Origin: Lewinellaceae bacterium | Lineage (GTDB): Bacteria; Bacteroidota; Bacteroidia; Chitinophagales; Saprospiraceae | Direction of reading: 5' to 3' | Assembly (NCBI GenBank): GCA_020636375.1 | Contig: JACJXZ010000004.1 | Location: 248,001-312,000, forward strand | DNA length: 64,000 nt | Part shown: one piece after another, positions 49,608 through 59,490 of the stretch | Numbering within the stretch: the stretch's first letter is position 1 | Layout of the letters: each line of letters begins with the position of its first letter | Made by a program: the position numbers and the translations under genes | The notes under the pieces: generated by a model | Seen by the model: only the letters and a program-made list of their open reading frames with translations | What the model was told of the DNA's origin: nothing | The model's database searches: none

Positions 49608-51658
49608 ATGGAGGAAGGACAAGCCGCACAATACTGGCTTTTTCAGGTACATTCCAGGGCGTTTCGCCTGCGGGATGCCCTGCGCGTGGGGGCGCTGGCC
49701 ACTTTCGAGCTAAGGGCGCACAAGGCTAAGGTTAGAAAGGGTGACAAAGCCATCATCTGGCAGGCGGGGAAAGCGGCAGGTTGTTACGCGCTGGCGGCCG
49801 TCGTCGGAGATCCGTCGGAGATGGCGGTGCCGGGGCCGGAACTGCCCTTTTGCCGGAAACCGCCCGCCTCCGGCGTACGTGTCCCGATCCAGGTCGAGTA
49901 CAACCTTTGGAACCGCCCCATCACCCGCGACATGCTTCCGGATTCGCCGGCTTTCGAGAAATTCAACGCCGGCCGGCCCGGCGTCAATTACGCCGCGACC
50001 CGGGCACAATACGAGGAGCTGGAAAAGCTGGCCCGCCAACACGACCTGCTCAGCGAGCCGGCGGTAGAATATGAAGTGGGCGCCGGCGCGCGCCATCCCC
50101 TCAACCTCATCCTGTACGGCCCGCCCGGCACCGGCAAGACCTACCTGACACCAACTACGCCCTCTCTATCATCGAAGGGCGCTCCCTGGACGAACTGGCG
50201 CTGGAAAACCGGCAGGAGCTGCGCCGGAGGTTCAACGAATACGTCCAAACCGGAAGAGTGGCCTTCGTTACCTTCCACCAATCCTTTTCCTATGAGGATT
50301 TTATTGAAGGGATCAAACCCTATACCTACAACGAGGAAGTCCACTACCGGGTCGAGAATGGCATCTTTAAGGTCTTGTGCCGGGATGCCCACCGGTCGGT
50401 CCTGGAGTCGGTTTACCGCCACTATCCGTCGGGGGAACCTACCCTGGAATTCAACCAGGTGTACAGCGCCTTCCTGGATTACCTGAGAGAGGAAGAGATC
50501 GACTCTTTTGAAGGAGAGCAAAAGGGCCGGATCATCCTGCACCGGATCCTGCCCTTCGGCGACTTGTCCCTGCGGCAGCCGAAATCCTTCGCCGTGCAGG
50601 CCGTCAAGAAAAAGAACCTCCAGCTCATGTACCAGAAATTCGAGACGGCCGAACAGATCGAGGCCACCGGCGGCGAGCTGCGGCCCATCATCGGCGACGC
50701 CGACCCCTCCCTCTACTGGAGCGTATTCCTGGAGCTGAAAAAGTTCGAAATGAACCACCTCCTGAACCTGGAGGACGAGAACGGCCCGGACGGGGAAACC
50801 CCTCCCTTGAAACTGGACGAATACGGCCTGCCTTTTGAACTTCCTCTGGTGCCGGACCACATCCTGGCCGGGTGCAACAAATACGTGCTGATCATCGACG
50901 AGATCAACCGGGGCAATATCCCGGCCATCTTCGGCGAGCTCATCACCCTGCTGGAAGAGGACAAACGCGACGGCCGGAGCGAGGCGGCCACTGTCATCCT
51001 GCCCTATTCCAAAGAACTTTTTGCCGTGCCGCCCAACCTTTACCTCATCGGCACCATGAACACCACCGACCGCTCGGCGGACGCCCTGGATATCGCCCTG
51101 CGGCGCCGCTTCGCCTTCCAGGCCGTCCCGGCCCGCCCGGGCCTGATCCCCAGGCTGGCCAACGGCCCTCAGGAGGCGGGGGTCGACCTGCAGCGCATGC
51201 TGGAAGCCATCAACCGCCGCCTGGAACTGCTCATCGGCGAGGACTACCAGATCGGCCACGCCTACTTCCTCGACGTGCAGGACCTCGACGGCCTCAAAGC
51301 CGCCTTCGGCCGCCACATCATCCCCCTCCTGCAGGAGTATTTCTTCAACGACTATGGCAAGATCGGCCTGGTGCTGGGCCGGGAGTTCGTCCGCGAAAAG
51401 GAGAACGCCGGGAACGCCTCCATCTTCGCCGGTTTCGACCACCCCTTCGCCGGCGAATTCTCGGAAAAACGGGTGTACGAGCTTAGGCCAATGGAGGAAC
51501 TGACGGAAGTATCCTTCATCCGGATTTATGAGGAAGGGTATGGGGGGGGGGGATGTGTGTATGTGTGTATGTGTGTATGTGTGTATGTGTTTATGTGTGT
51601 ATGTGTGTATGTGTGTATGTACTACATGCTGGCAAAACGAATACGAATGATCCTATGA
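49608..51658 (+). pseudogene. EVE domain-McrB AAA+ fusion, interrupted by a one-base frameshift
   Basis: The first frame (from 49608) encodes an EVE/PUA-like domain (YWLFQVHSRAFRLRDALRVG, DKAIIWQAGKAAGCYALAAV), a linker and the Walker A motif NLILYGPPGTGKTY. Near 50148 one base is missing (ACATACC-type text reads ACACCAAC), and the McrB frame continues without an ATG as NYALSIIEGRSLDELALENR. It then has FVTFHQSFSYEDFIEGIKPY, Walker B YVLIIDEINRGNIPAIFGEL and the sensor LYLIGTMNTTDRSADALDIA. EVE domains read modified cytosines and McrB is the GTP-driven motor of a modification-dependent nuclease. No mcrC follows. The tail after FIRIYEEG is encoded by a G11 run and a microsatellite. Confidence 0.88.
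51542..51620. repeat. G11 homopolymer and (TGTGTATG)n microsatellite
   Basis: Eleven consecutive G (51542-51552) are followed by eight to nine copies of the 8 bp unit TGTGTATG, with one variant (GTTTATG). Both lie inside the last 30 codons of the EVE-McrB frame. Such tracts are prone to slippage, so the C-terminal tail can change between cells. Confidence 0.9.
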
Positions 51659-52171
51659 AGGCGCTCCGGAAAGTCTCCCAAATGAGTGGATGTCCGCTTT
51701 CGCCAGGCTTCGGCGGATGAGAAGTGAGGGACTGAATGAGTGGATAAATATAAAATGTGTATTGTTTTTAAAATCAAACTTTATTACATAGTTGGTTCCA
51801 TTCGCGGGCGCGATGCTAAATTGTGCCCCCTCCGGTGTTGGGAGGATTTAGGTATTAGGTTTTGGGCGTTGGGTGCCTATTGAGTGCCCGATTAGTCCTG
51901 GGTTTCCCCCCTAAAACCTATTGCCTAAGACCTAAAACCGAGCAAGGGGTACAAAAAGGAATCGCGCCCCTATTCGCTATTCACTCATTCGCTAAGTCAC
52001 TCCTTCACTCCTTTTCCGGGGTTTCCGGTCTCCGTCCGCCGTAGCCGGAGTGCCCTTACCTCAACACCTACACCCCTCAACACCTCAACACCCCTCAACA
52101 CCTCAACACCCCTCAACCCCTACACCCCTCAACCCCTACACCCCTCAACACCTACACTAAAGCCCCCCAAT
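51659..52171. repeat. Gene-free gap: MITE-like copy B and a CTCAACACC tandem repeat
   Basis: 51804-51970 matches the element at 28411-28595 in inverse orientation (TTCGCGGGCGCGATGCTAAA to GAATCGCGCCCC). 52060-52158 is a degenerate tandem repeat of CTCAACACC/CTACACCCCT units. No gene was found and no mcrC remnant was seen. Confidence 0.7.
51804..51970. mobile_element. MITE-like dispersed repeat, copy B
   Basis: Inverse copy of the element at 28411-28595, about 167 bp. Ends GGGCGCGAT and ATCGCGCCC are 9 bp terminal inverted repeats. Inside, TAGGTATTAGGTTTTGGGCG and ATTGAGTGCCCGATTAGTCC correspond to the other copy with scattered differences. No open reading frame. Confidence 0.65.
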
Positions 52172-55100
52172 TCACCGCAACAGCGTCACCGACCCCGTCA
52201 CCTTTCGCCTCTCCCCGTTCAGGAACGTCATCACGGCTATCCAGGTATAAGAGCCCTGCGGCAGCAGCTCGCCCTGTTGCCCTCCTTCCTGGAAAGTGCC
52301 GTCCCATTCGCCGGCAGGCTGAAAATCCTCCAGGGCCGTCGAATGCCAGACCAGCTGGCCGTAGGGAGAATAGACGCTGATCTCGTACTCGGCCAGGCCA
52401 ATGCCCACCGGTTTGAATACGCGCACGCCTTCCTGGCCGTATTCCGGAGCAAAAGCATTGGGGGCAAAGAAAGTGGTGATCCATTCCGGTTCTATGCTCT
52501 GCAAGGTATCGTCAACGCAGGTGAAGGCGCCGCCATTGTCGTTAAAGGCCGTGAGCAATACCGAAATGGAGCGGTTGATGTCGTATTCGTGGAAGGGCTC
52601 TTCTTCTTCAGACTGGCTGCCGTCGCCGAAATCCCAAAGGAAGCGGTCGCCATCGATGGAGTTGTTGATGAACTGGACGTCGCCGATGATATTCTCGTTG
52701 TTGTCGATCTCGTAGAAAAACCGCGCCGACGGGGTATCGTAAATGGTAATGGCTTGGGCGATGGACAGGGTGTCCCTGCAGAAGTCGTTGTACAGGGCCA
52801 CCAGCTCGACGTCGAAAGTGCCGGACTCTTCGAAGTGCAAAACGAGGGAGTCCGAATTTTCGAAAGCTGGGTTTCCATTGAAGAAGTAACCTGACGCCTG
52901 TTCCGAGACGTTGGTCACCGTGACAGTCAGAGGCTCGCAGCCGGCGATGTGGGAGAAATGCAGCGCCGCCCTCGGCTGGCCGAAGATGTCCACTTCCTGA
53001 ACGGCCGTGTCCCGGCAGCCGTGCTCGTTCTCCGCGATCAGGGCGGCGGCATACAGGCCCGCCGCCTGGTATGTATGTATCGGTGCCGGCTGGAAAGAAG
53101 GGGCGGATCCGTCGCCAAAATCCCAGGTGTAGAGGTAGTTCCCATCCGATAAGTTCTCAAAAAAGACATCTGCCGGCGCGCCGCACTGTACGGCCCTGGC
53201 GTGAGAAAATGCCGCCGCCGGCCGGGGCCGGACAATGACCTCCGCCCGTGCGGTGTCCGTGGGGCAGCCGTTGCTGTTGGCGGCGGCCAGCAGGACCTCG
53301 AAGGTGCCGCTGGCCGCATACCCGGTGGACGGATTCGCGAACAGCGAAGTATTGCCGTTGCCGAAGTTCCATTGGTAGCTGTCCGCTCCGGTGGAAGCGT
53401 TGGAAAAACTGACGAACAAGGGCTGACAGCCTTCGGCAGGCACCGGGCCGAAGGCGGCTTCGGGCGACGGCAGGATCTCCACGGCCCGGCGGAAGGTGTC
53501 CTGGCATCCATGGCTGTTTTCCGCAATGAGGCTGATCTCGTGAACGCCCTCTTCCATGGGAATGAAGACCGGCTCGAAGGTGGAGGATGAGCTGCCCTGG
53601 AATAGCCACGCATAAGAGATGGCACCCTGGGAGGTATTGGCGGGGAAAATGGAGTCGTAGCCCAGGCAGTAACTTTCATCGGCCACAAAAAAGCGGCTGA
53701 CGGGGTCTTCGTAAACAAAAATATTCAGGATGGCGGTGTCGGACCGGCAGCCGTTGATGTCCTCCGTGGTGAGTTGAACGAAGTAATTGCCGGATTCCTG
53801 AAAGGTGAACGTTGGGTTCTCTTCATTTGAACCGGTTGGGGCGGCGGTATTGGGTGTTACCGACCAGGCGTAGTCAAATGGGCCGCTGCCGGTGCTGAGG
53901 TTGTTGAAATCAATCGTCAGCGGGGCGCAGCCGTTCAGGGCGGAGGCCTCAAAGCCGGCTTCCGGGTTTTCGTACACCAGGACGGTGCTCTCGAAGGTGG
54001 CCGGGCAGTTGTTCACTTCGGAATAGGCGGTCAGGGTGACGGTATAGGTTCCGGCCGAATCAAAAACGTGGGTGGGGGAATTAATTTCCGAAAGGGGGCT
54101 GCCGTCCCCGAAATCCCAGTCGCTGCCGCCCGCATTTTCAGAGGTATTGGCGAACCGGATGGGAGCGCCCTGGCAAACGGCCGGCGGATGGGTGAAGCTG
54201 GCCACCGGCGGCTCAAATACATCTATATAGGCGGTATCCCTGTGGGTTCCGCACCGGCTTGCAGATAAGATGATGGTGTGCCTGCCGGGAACGGTGAAAG
54301 TGACGGTGGGGTTCGGCTCCTCGCTTCCGCTCTCCTCCCCGTTGGGATCGATAAATTTCCAGCTGTTGACCGCCCCGACGGTGGAGTGGTTCTCCAACTG
54401 CAGCGTGAGCGGAGGGCAACCGTTGAGGGTGTCCTGCTCGATGAAGGCCCTGATGTCCGGAGGGTAAACGGTGATTTCCTTGGCAATGGTGTCGCTGCCG
54501 CAGCCATTTTCGGCGACCAGGGTGATCGTATACGTTGAAATTTCATCTTCGGAAGTGGTGTAGAATTGGTTGGGAGGCAGGGTATCCGTATAGGTAGAAT
54601 CGAGATGGCCAAGGTCCCAGAAGAAGCCGTCCGGCTGCCCGACCGTGGTGTTGGAAAACCCGATTTCCAGGGGCGAACACCCCTCGTCTACGTTGACGCC
54701 GAAGTTGGCAATGGGGTAGGGGTGGACCAGCACCTGCCGCACCAGGCTGTCCGGCCCGCAGAAGTTTTCGACTTTTAGGATGATATCGAAAACGGAATCC
54801 ATGGTGATGCTGTCCAGGAAAACATTGTCGAATGTAGCTCCCGGGATGGTTTCGCCGGCGATGCACCACAGCTGCGTGATGCTGTCCCCGTAGCTGTTGT
54901 TGGTGGCCAGCACTTCGAAGGGGGCGCAGCCTTCGTCCAATTCCAGGGTGAAATCCACTACCGGAGGGGTCGTCACGTACAGGCTCCGGGAAAAGGTGTC
55001 TCTGCATTCGAATTCGGATTCGCTGACGAGGGTGATGGTGTAGGTATCCTGATTGGTATATCCATCGTAGGTGGGTTCTTCTTCGGTACTCGTGCCATTC

Positions 55101-58087
55101 GGGTCAGTGGAGTTGCCAAAATCCCAGTAGTAATTCACGGCGCCCGATGAATTATTCACAAAGCTGAATTCTTCCCCAATGCAGGGCAAGCCGTCAGTTT
55201 CAAAATCCGCCGTGGGGTTGGAATGGATGATAAATGTCAGAGTGTCGCAGGCGCGGCAACCGAGGGCCAGTTCGCTTTCTATGCAATAAGGGTAGGCGTA
55301 GGGGATGTCCCTGTCGAGCGCCGTAAGGTCGATCACGCCGTTAATTACTGTTGGATCGTCCCAAAAGCCATCGATCGGGCTTTGGCCGGCAAGGGTAAAT
55401 GCGGCCAGGCTGTCGCAGATTCCGATGTCGGCCCCGGCGTCGACCTGGCCGCTCAGGTCTTCGACCTGTACCGCTATGCCACCGCTGATTTCGCAGCTGG
55501 TGTTGGCGGCAAAAGTAAAGGTGTACAAGTGGGTGCCTCCACCGGCGGTGTCGAGATGGATCAGCCCGGTAACCGGGTCGGTGATGCCGGGGCCGCCCGA
55601 CCAGGTTCCGGAGAGATTGGCCGTCAGTTGCAGGGTGCCGTCAGAAATGCACACAACGGTGTCCGGCGGCAGGACGAGTTCCGGCGCGGGGATCAGCTCG
55701 ATGACGGCGCTGTCGCGGATCACGCAGTCGTTGCGCCGGTGTTCGAGCCCGACTGTGTAGAAACCTTCAGCAAGAGGGCCGGCATCGGAAACAGCATTGA
55801 ATACGGCGCCGTCGACTCCCGGGCCGCTCCATATCGTCATACCGCCCTCCGGATCGACGGAATAGTTGAAAGCGGTTTCCAGGGCAACGTCGAAATCGGC
55901 AATGCACAGCTGTATGGTGTCCAGCAGAGAGGCCTGCGGCGGGTTCTCCACGACGACCAGGCCGGTGGCTTCAGACGGGCACTCGTTGGCGTCTTCATAC
56001 GCATACTGCACGAAGTAATTGCCGGCCACGCCCACGGAGTCGGGATAAAAGACGCCGCTGGAATCCACCCCCTGGCCGCTCCAGGTGCCCCCGCCCGGAT
56101 TGCCGTCGAGCTGCTGCGGCTGGCCATCAATGCACAGGATGGCGGTGTCCACGGTTACTGCCACTGAATTGGCCATTTCAATATCAACAGTGGCCTGGGC
56201 GGTACAGGCACCGCTGGTATAAGTGTAAGTGATGAAGTAGGTTTGGCCGGGAGCGACGTCGTCGGCGCCGGGGTCAAACACGCCGAGCGTATCGTTGATG
56301 ATGCCGGGGCCCTGCCAGATGCCGCCGTCCAGGTTAGCCTGCAGGGTATCCGGCTCGGCGCCAAAGCAGTACGGGTTGTCCGCCGGCTCGGTGGACAGGG
56401 TGACATTTTGCTGTATTTCTATGGCAATGGTGTCGAAAACAGTTCCGCAGGCACCCCCTGCCTCGACGACCACTTCCACCGTATCCGGATTGGGGAACAG
56501 GATGCCGCCGGGGTTAGCCATGCTGGAATTGGGCGTCGTAGCGCCGGGGAAAGTCCAGGCATAGGTGTCGACGGTTCCCTGGTAAGTAACGTTCGGGGTG
56601 AACAGGAGGCTGTCGCAGGCGGGCAGCTCGGCGGCGAGGCTCACCTGCGGGGGCGGCAGGATTTCAATGACGACGGTTTCCTGCTTGCGGCAATCCTCAT
56701 CTCCGACAGTGTAGGTGAGCGTGTAAGTGTCGGGGGCCAGCATGCCGGGCAGGAGCTGCCCGCCGGCAGACAGGATAGCGGTGTCCAGCCCCGACCATGC
56801 CCCGCCGCCGGGCGTGGCCTCTAACATCACCGGCCCCAGGTTCTGGCAAATGCCGGAGGGGATGTTGTCAAAATTAATGGCGTCGGAGGTGACTACCCCG
56901 ACCGGAACCGTCTGCGTGAGGGTGTCGCAAAAACCCTCGGCCACCAGGGTGATGTCGCCGGATTGATAAAACGTGATATTCGTAAACTCCGGGTCGTTGG
57001 AACTGGGCTGGGAGCCGTTTTCAAACATCCAGTGGAAGGTGTGAATGTCGCCGCTGTACTGGAAATTCAGGTCAGTGTAGGAGAGGAGGGCGGAGTCGCA
57101 GAAAGACCCCGGGGCGGACAAGCTGATGGAAGGGTCGGTGTAAATGGAAATCGTGTCCATGAGCATGTCTGTCCCGCAGGCGTTGGCAGCCGTGAGGGTG
57201 ACTTTGTAATCCCCCGGCTGTTTGAATTCCACCTCGATATCGTCGTCGCCCAGGCTCATCAGGGTATCCGTGAAGCACCATAAAGTGGTGTCTTCCGGCA
57301 GGATTTCCCAGAAAGTGTGGCTCCACTGGTTGGAGGCGTCGTTCAGCTGGACGGTTGCCGGGAAGCAGTAATCGTCGGTAACCAGCGCAGAGGTAAAACC
57401 CGCCGCCGGGTCGTCGACGACCTCTATGATGCGGGTATAGGTGTCGGATCCGCAGCTGTTGCTGACGGTCAGGGAAATCGTGTAAGTCCCGGTTTGATCA
57501 TACTGGTGGACGGGGGCGGGACCTTCGAAAGTCGTGCCGTCGCCAAAATCCCAGAAGTAATCGGAGGCGTGGCAGCTGGAGTCGGCCAGCGCGAATTCCG
57601 TGCCCACGCATACCTCGTTGGAAAATGTGGCATTCAGTATGGAAAAGGACGCCCGGGGCAGCAGGTTGACGGTGAGGGGCGCGATTTTTACCCAACAGCT
57701 CCGGCTGCTGTCGGCATCGCAGGGAAAAGAGGTTACCTGGAGCGCTACCAGGATGCCAACAGTGCTGACGAGCGATTGACAGGCCACAGAGTCGGGAATT
57801 TCCACCAGATAAGGAACGGCGCTGGTGTCGTAGAGCAGCGTGTCGAACAACCGGATGCCGTTCTGGTCCAGAAAATACCAATGAAACAGCTCTATGGTGT
57901 CCAGAGGCGTCGAACTGGCGCCGGTTAATTCAAAAGGCGTCCCTTCGCAAACGCTGGTTTGCCCGTTTCCCAATAGGCGCCATTCCGGGACGATGGGGCC
58001 GCAAAAATTGTCCGTACAAATGGGCAGCTGCGCCCTGCCGGCATTGACAGCAAGAGCCAATAATATGAAGAGTATTCCTTGTTTCAT
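52172..58087 (-). CDS. Giant PKD-repeat surface protein with gliding motility-associated C-terminal domain
   Basis: A 1,971-residue exported protein. Signal peptide MKQGILFILLALAVNAGRAQ; then many PKD-type Ig domains with the core WDFGDG/WDFGNS (DYFWDFGDGTTFEGPAPVHQ, YYWDFGNSTDPNGTSTEEEP, SDWDFGDGSPLSEINSPTHV, YTWDFGDGSAPSFQPAPIHT, FLWDFGDGSQSEEEEPFHEY and others). Between about residues 400 and 950 are Ig-like units of the GGGxWSGPGV type (GGAWSGLDTAILSAGG, GGTWSGQGVDSSGVFY, SGTWSGGPGITDPVTG). The C-terminus (FFAPNAFAPEYGQEGVRVFK to VTLLR) is a T9SS type B sorting domain. The PorP/SprF gene is 42 bases upstream, so the two are an operon. An adhesive or structural surface role is inferred. 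Confidence 0.9.
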   Translation of the reverse strand: MKQGILFILLALAVNAGRAQLPICTDNFCGPIVPEWRLLGNGQTSVCEGTPFELTGASSTPLDTIELFHWYFLDQNGIRLFDTLLYDTSAVPYLVEIPDSVACQSLVSTVGILVALQVTSFPCDADSSRSCWVKIAPLTVNLLPRASFSILNATFSNEVCVGTEFALADSSCHASDYFWDFGDGTTFEGPAPVHQYDQTGTYTISLTVSNSCGSDTYTRIIEVVDDPAAGFTSALVTDDYCFPATVQLNDASNQWSHTFWEILPEDTTLWCFTDTLMSLGDDDIEVEFKQPGDYKVTLTAANACGTDMLMDTISIYTDPSISLSAPGSFCDSALLSYTDLNFQYSGDIHTFHWMFENGSQPSSNDPEFTNITFYQSGDITLVAEGFCDTLTQTVPVGVVTSDAINFDNIPSGICQNLGPVMLEATPGGGAWSGLDTAILSAGGQLLPGMLAPDTYTLTYTVGDEDCRKQETVVIEILPPPQVSLAAELPACDSLLFTPNVTYQGTVDTYAWTFPGATTPNSSMANPGGILFPNPDTVEVVVEAGGACGTVFDTIAIEIQQNVTLSTEPADNPYCFGAEPDTLQANLDGGIWQGPGIINDTLGVFDPGADDVAPGQTYFITYTYTSGACTAQATVDIEMANSVAVTVDTAILCIDGQPQQLDGNPGGGTWSGQGVDSSGVFYPDSVGVAGNYFVQYAYEDANECPSEATGLVVVENPPQASLLDTIQLCIADFDVALETAFNYSVDPEGGMTIWSGPGVDGAVFNAVSDAGPLAEGFYTVGLEHRRNDCVIRDSAVIELIPAPELVLPPDTVVCISDGTLQLTANLSGTWSGGPGITDPVTGLIHLDTAGGGTHLYTFTFAANTSCEISGGIAVQVEDLSGQVDAGADIGICDSLAAFTLAGQSPIDGFWDDPTVINGVIDLTALDRDIPYAYPYCIESELALGCRACDTLTFIIHSNPTADFETDGLPCIGEEFSFVNNSSGAVNYYWDFGNSTDPNGTSTEEEPTYDGYTNQDTYTITLVSESEFECRDTFSRSLYVTTPPVVDFTLELDEGCAPFEVLATNNSYGDSITQLWCIAGETIPGATFDNVFLDSITMDSVFDIILKVENFCGPDSLVRQVLVHPYPIANFGVNVDEGCSPLEIGFSNTTVGQPDGFFWDLGHLDSTYTDTLPPNQFYTTSEDEISTYTITLVAENGCGSDTIAKEITVYPPDIRAFIEQDTLNGCPPLTLQLENHSTVGAVNSWKFIDPNGEESGSEEPNPTVTFTVPGRHTIILSASRCGTHRDTAYIDVFEPPVASFTHPPAVCQGAPIRFANTSENAGGSDWDFGDGSPLSEINSPTHVFDSAGTYTVTLTAYSEVNNCPATFESTVLVYENPEAGFEASALNGCAPLTIDFNNLSTGSGPFDYAWSVTPNTAAPTGSNEENPTFTFQESGNYFVQLTTEDINGCRSDTAILNIFVYEDPVSRFFVADESYCLGYDSIFPANTSQGAISYAWLFQGSSSSTFEPVFIPMEEGVHEISLIAENSHGCQDTFRRAVEILPSPEAAFGPVPAEGCQPLFVSFSNASTGADSYQWNFGNGNTSLFANPSTGYAASGTFEVLLAAANSNGCPTDTARAEVIVRPRPAAAFSHARAVQCGAPADVFFENLSDGNYLYTWDFGDGSAPSFQPAPIHTYQAAGLYAAALIAENEHGCRDTAVQEVDIFGQPRAALHFSHIAGCEPLTVTVTNVSEQASGYFFNGNPAFENSDSLVLHFEESGTFDVELVALYNDFCRDTLSIAQAITIYDTPSARFFYEIDNNENIIGDVQFINNSIDGDRFLWDFGDGSQSEEEEPFHEYDINRSISVLLTAFNDNGGAFTCVDDTLQSIEPEWITTFFAPNAFAPEYGQEGVRVFKPVGIGLAEYEISVYSPYGQLVWHSTALEDFQPAGEWDGTFQEGGQQGELLPQGSYTWIAVMTFLNGERRKVTGSVTLLR

Positions 58088-58129
58088 GACAAAAAGGGTT
58101 ATTCAGTGTCAGGCGGATAACCATTCCGC

Positions 58130-59266
58130 CTATCTTTTATACCATATATTTTCATACATCTTCCGCCGGCTGGAAGCGGCGATATTGGGGCAGCGCACGA
58201 TGTTGCCGTAGCCCACCTCGTCTTCCCGCCCCATGAGCCGGCAGCCCGGACTGGTGGCGAAATGCAGGGCGAGCGACACCTCGAAGACGGGCCCGATGGC
58301 GTTGCGCAGGCCCGAGAAGTTGTTCGAATAGGCGAACCCCAGGTCGATGCGCTTGCCCTCGGCGATGATGTCGCCAAATTCGAGGGAGAAGCTGAACCAG
58401 TTGGTATTCCGGCCCGCGTAAGGGGGTTGGTTGAAATGGTAGAACAGGCCGAAGCTGGCCAGCCGGCTGAGGCTCAGGCGGCTTCCGGCCTCGAAGTAGT
58501 GCAGGCCGGCCTGCCGCTGCATCATCAGCAGGGGCCGGACGCTGAAATAGTGGCGGGCGCTGTTGTAGGGGATGAACTCCATTTCCAGGAAACCGACAAT
58601 GCGCTGGGGAATCCTCGTCCCTATGCCGAGGATGGACTCTTCGTTTCCCAGGTGCCGGGGGCCCAGCGAATAGGCATTGTGCAGGCTGGCGCCCCATATC
58701 AGGCTGGGCGACCGCTTATCGTCCTGGTCGAACAACACCTGGTGGGCAAAGCCTACCGCCGGAGAGAAAAAGACGAAGGACCGCCCGTCGTTGGGCGGGA
58801 TGAAGGAGGTAGGGTAAATGGCCCCGAGCTTCGGGTCGAACTGGTCGGAGAACGTCAGCTTGCGGTAATCGACGGTTTTGTACGACCACTGCAGCGTGCC
58901 GCCGAAGCGCAGGTTGTGGAGCGACCGGCCGGCCTCGAAAGGCGCCGTGCCGGCAAACTTCAAACCGAAGTCGTAGGTACGGAAGCGCCCGTCGCCTTCT
59001 TCGTCGAAATTGAAGTGGAACCCATAGTCCAGGACGCTGCACGGCAGGCTCTCCTCCAGGTTGACCGCCCCGGAGGCATAACTCGGCGTGGGTTTGTCCC
59101 GCCACTGGCTTTTGTATTTGGCATTGACGGTCAGCGCTCCGCTCAGCCCGGTCAGCGCCGGGTTGAACCCGGAACGGTTGTTGAAGAAGTGGGTGTAAAA
59201 AGGATCCTGGGCGCAAAGATGCAGCCAGCTGATCAGGAAAAGGCAAAGGGTCAGAGGTGTTTTCAT
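58130..59266 (-). CDS. PorP/SprF family type IX secretion system membrane protein
   Basis: A 378-residue outer-membrane protein with signal peptide MKTPLTLCLFLISWLHLCAQ, the family start DPFYTHFFNNRSGFNPALTG and KYKSQWRDKPTPSYASGAVN (YRxQW-like motif), and a long beta-barrel with many aromatic strands. It is the first gene of an operon with the PKD surface protein (42-base gap) and is probably its surface partner. This is the second PorP/SprF-cargo pair in the window; here the PorP gene comes first, in the other pair it comes second. Confidence 0.92.
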   Translation of the reverse strand: MKTPLTLCLFLISWLHLCAQDPFYTHFFNNRSGFNPALTGLSGALTVNAKYKSQWRDKPTPSYASGAVNLEESLPCSVLDYGFHFNFDEEGDGRFRTYDFGLKFAGTAPFEAGRSLHNLRFGGTLQWSYKTVDYRKLTFSDQFDPKLGAIYPTSFIPPNDGRSFVFFSPAVGFAHQVLFDQDDKRSPSLIWGASLHNAYSLGPRHLGNEESILGIGTRIPQRIVGFLEMEFIPYNSARHYFSVRPLLMMQRQAGLHYFEAGSRLSLSRLASFGLFYHFNQPPYAGRNTNWFSFSLEFGDIIAEGKRIDLGFAYSNNFSGLRNAIGPVFEVSLALHFATSPGCRLMGREDEVGYGNIVRCPNIAASSRRKMYENIWYKR

Positions 59267-59391
59267 AGGCTGTCGATTGAATTTCTGAGCCGGAATGACC
59301 GTTATCCGCGTCGGTTTTTCCTTGACGGAAGGAGCAATGTAATCATTTTTTTTCCGGGTGAGAAATCCAGGAAACGGAAATTATACTCGCT

Positions 59392-59490
59392 TGTCGAAGT
59401 CTCCAGACTTCGACAGTTAACATCTCCAGACTTCGACAGTTAACATCTCCAGACTTCGACAGTTAACGAAAGCCTCCAGCCTTCGACAAC
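59392..59490. repeat. REP-like palindrome cluster (one full, three partial copies)
   Basis: TGTCGAAGTCTCCAGACTTC begins the full copy at 59392; two copies of GTTAACATCTCCAGACTTCG follow, then a diverged copy GAAAGCCTCCAGCCTTCGAC. The last copy encodes the C-terminus and stop codon of the SGNH protein gene on the minus strand. Confidence 0.9.
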
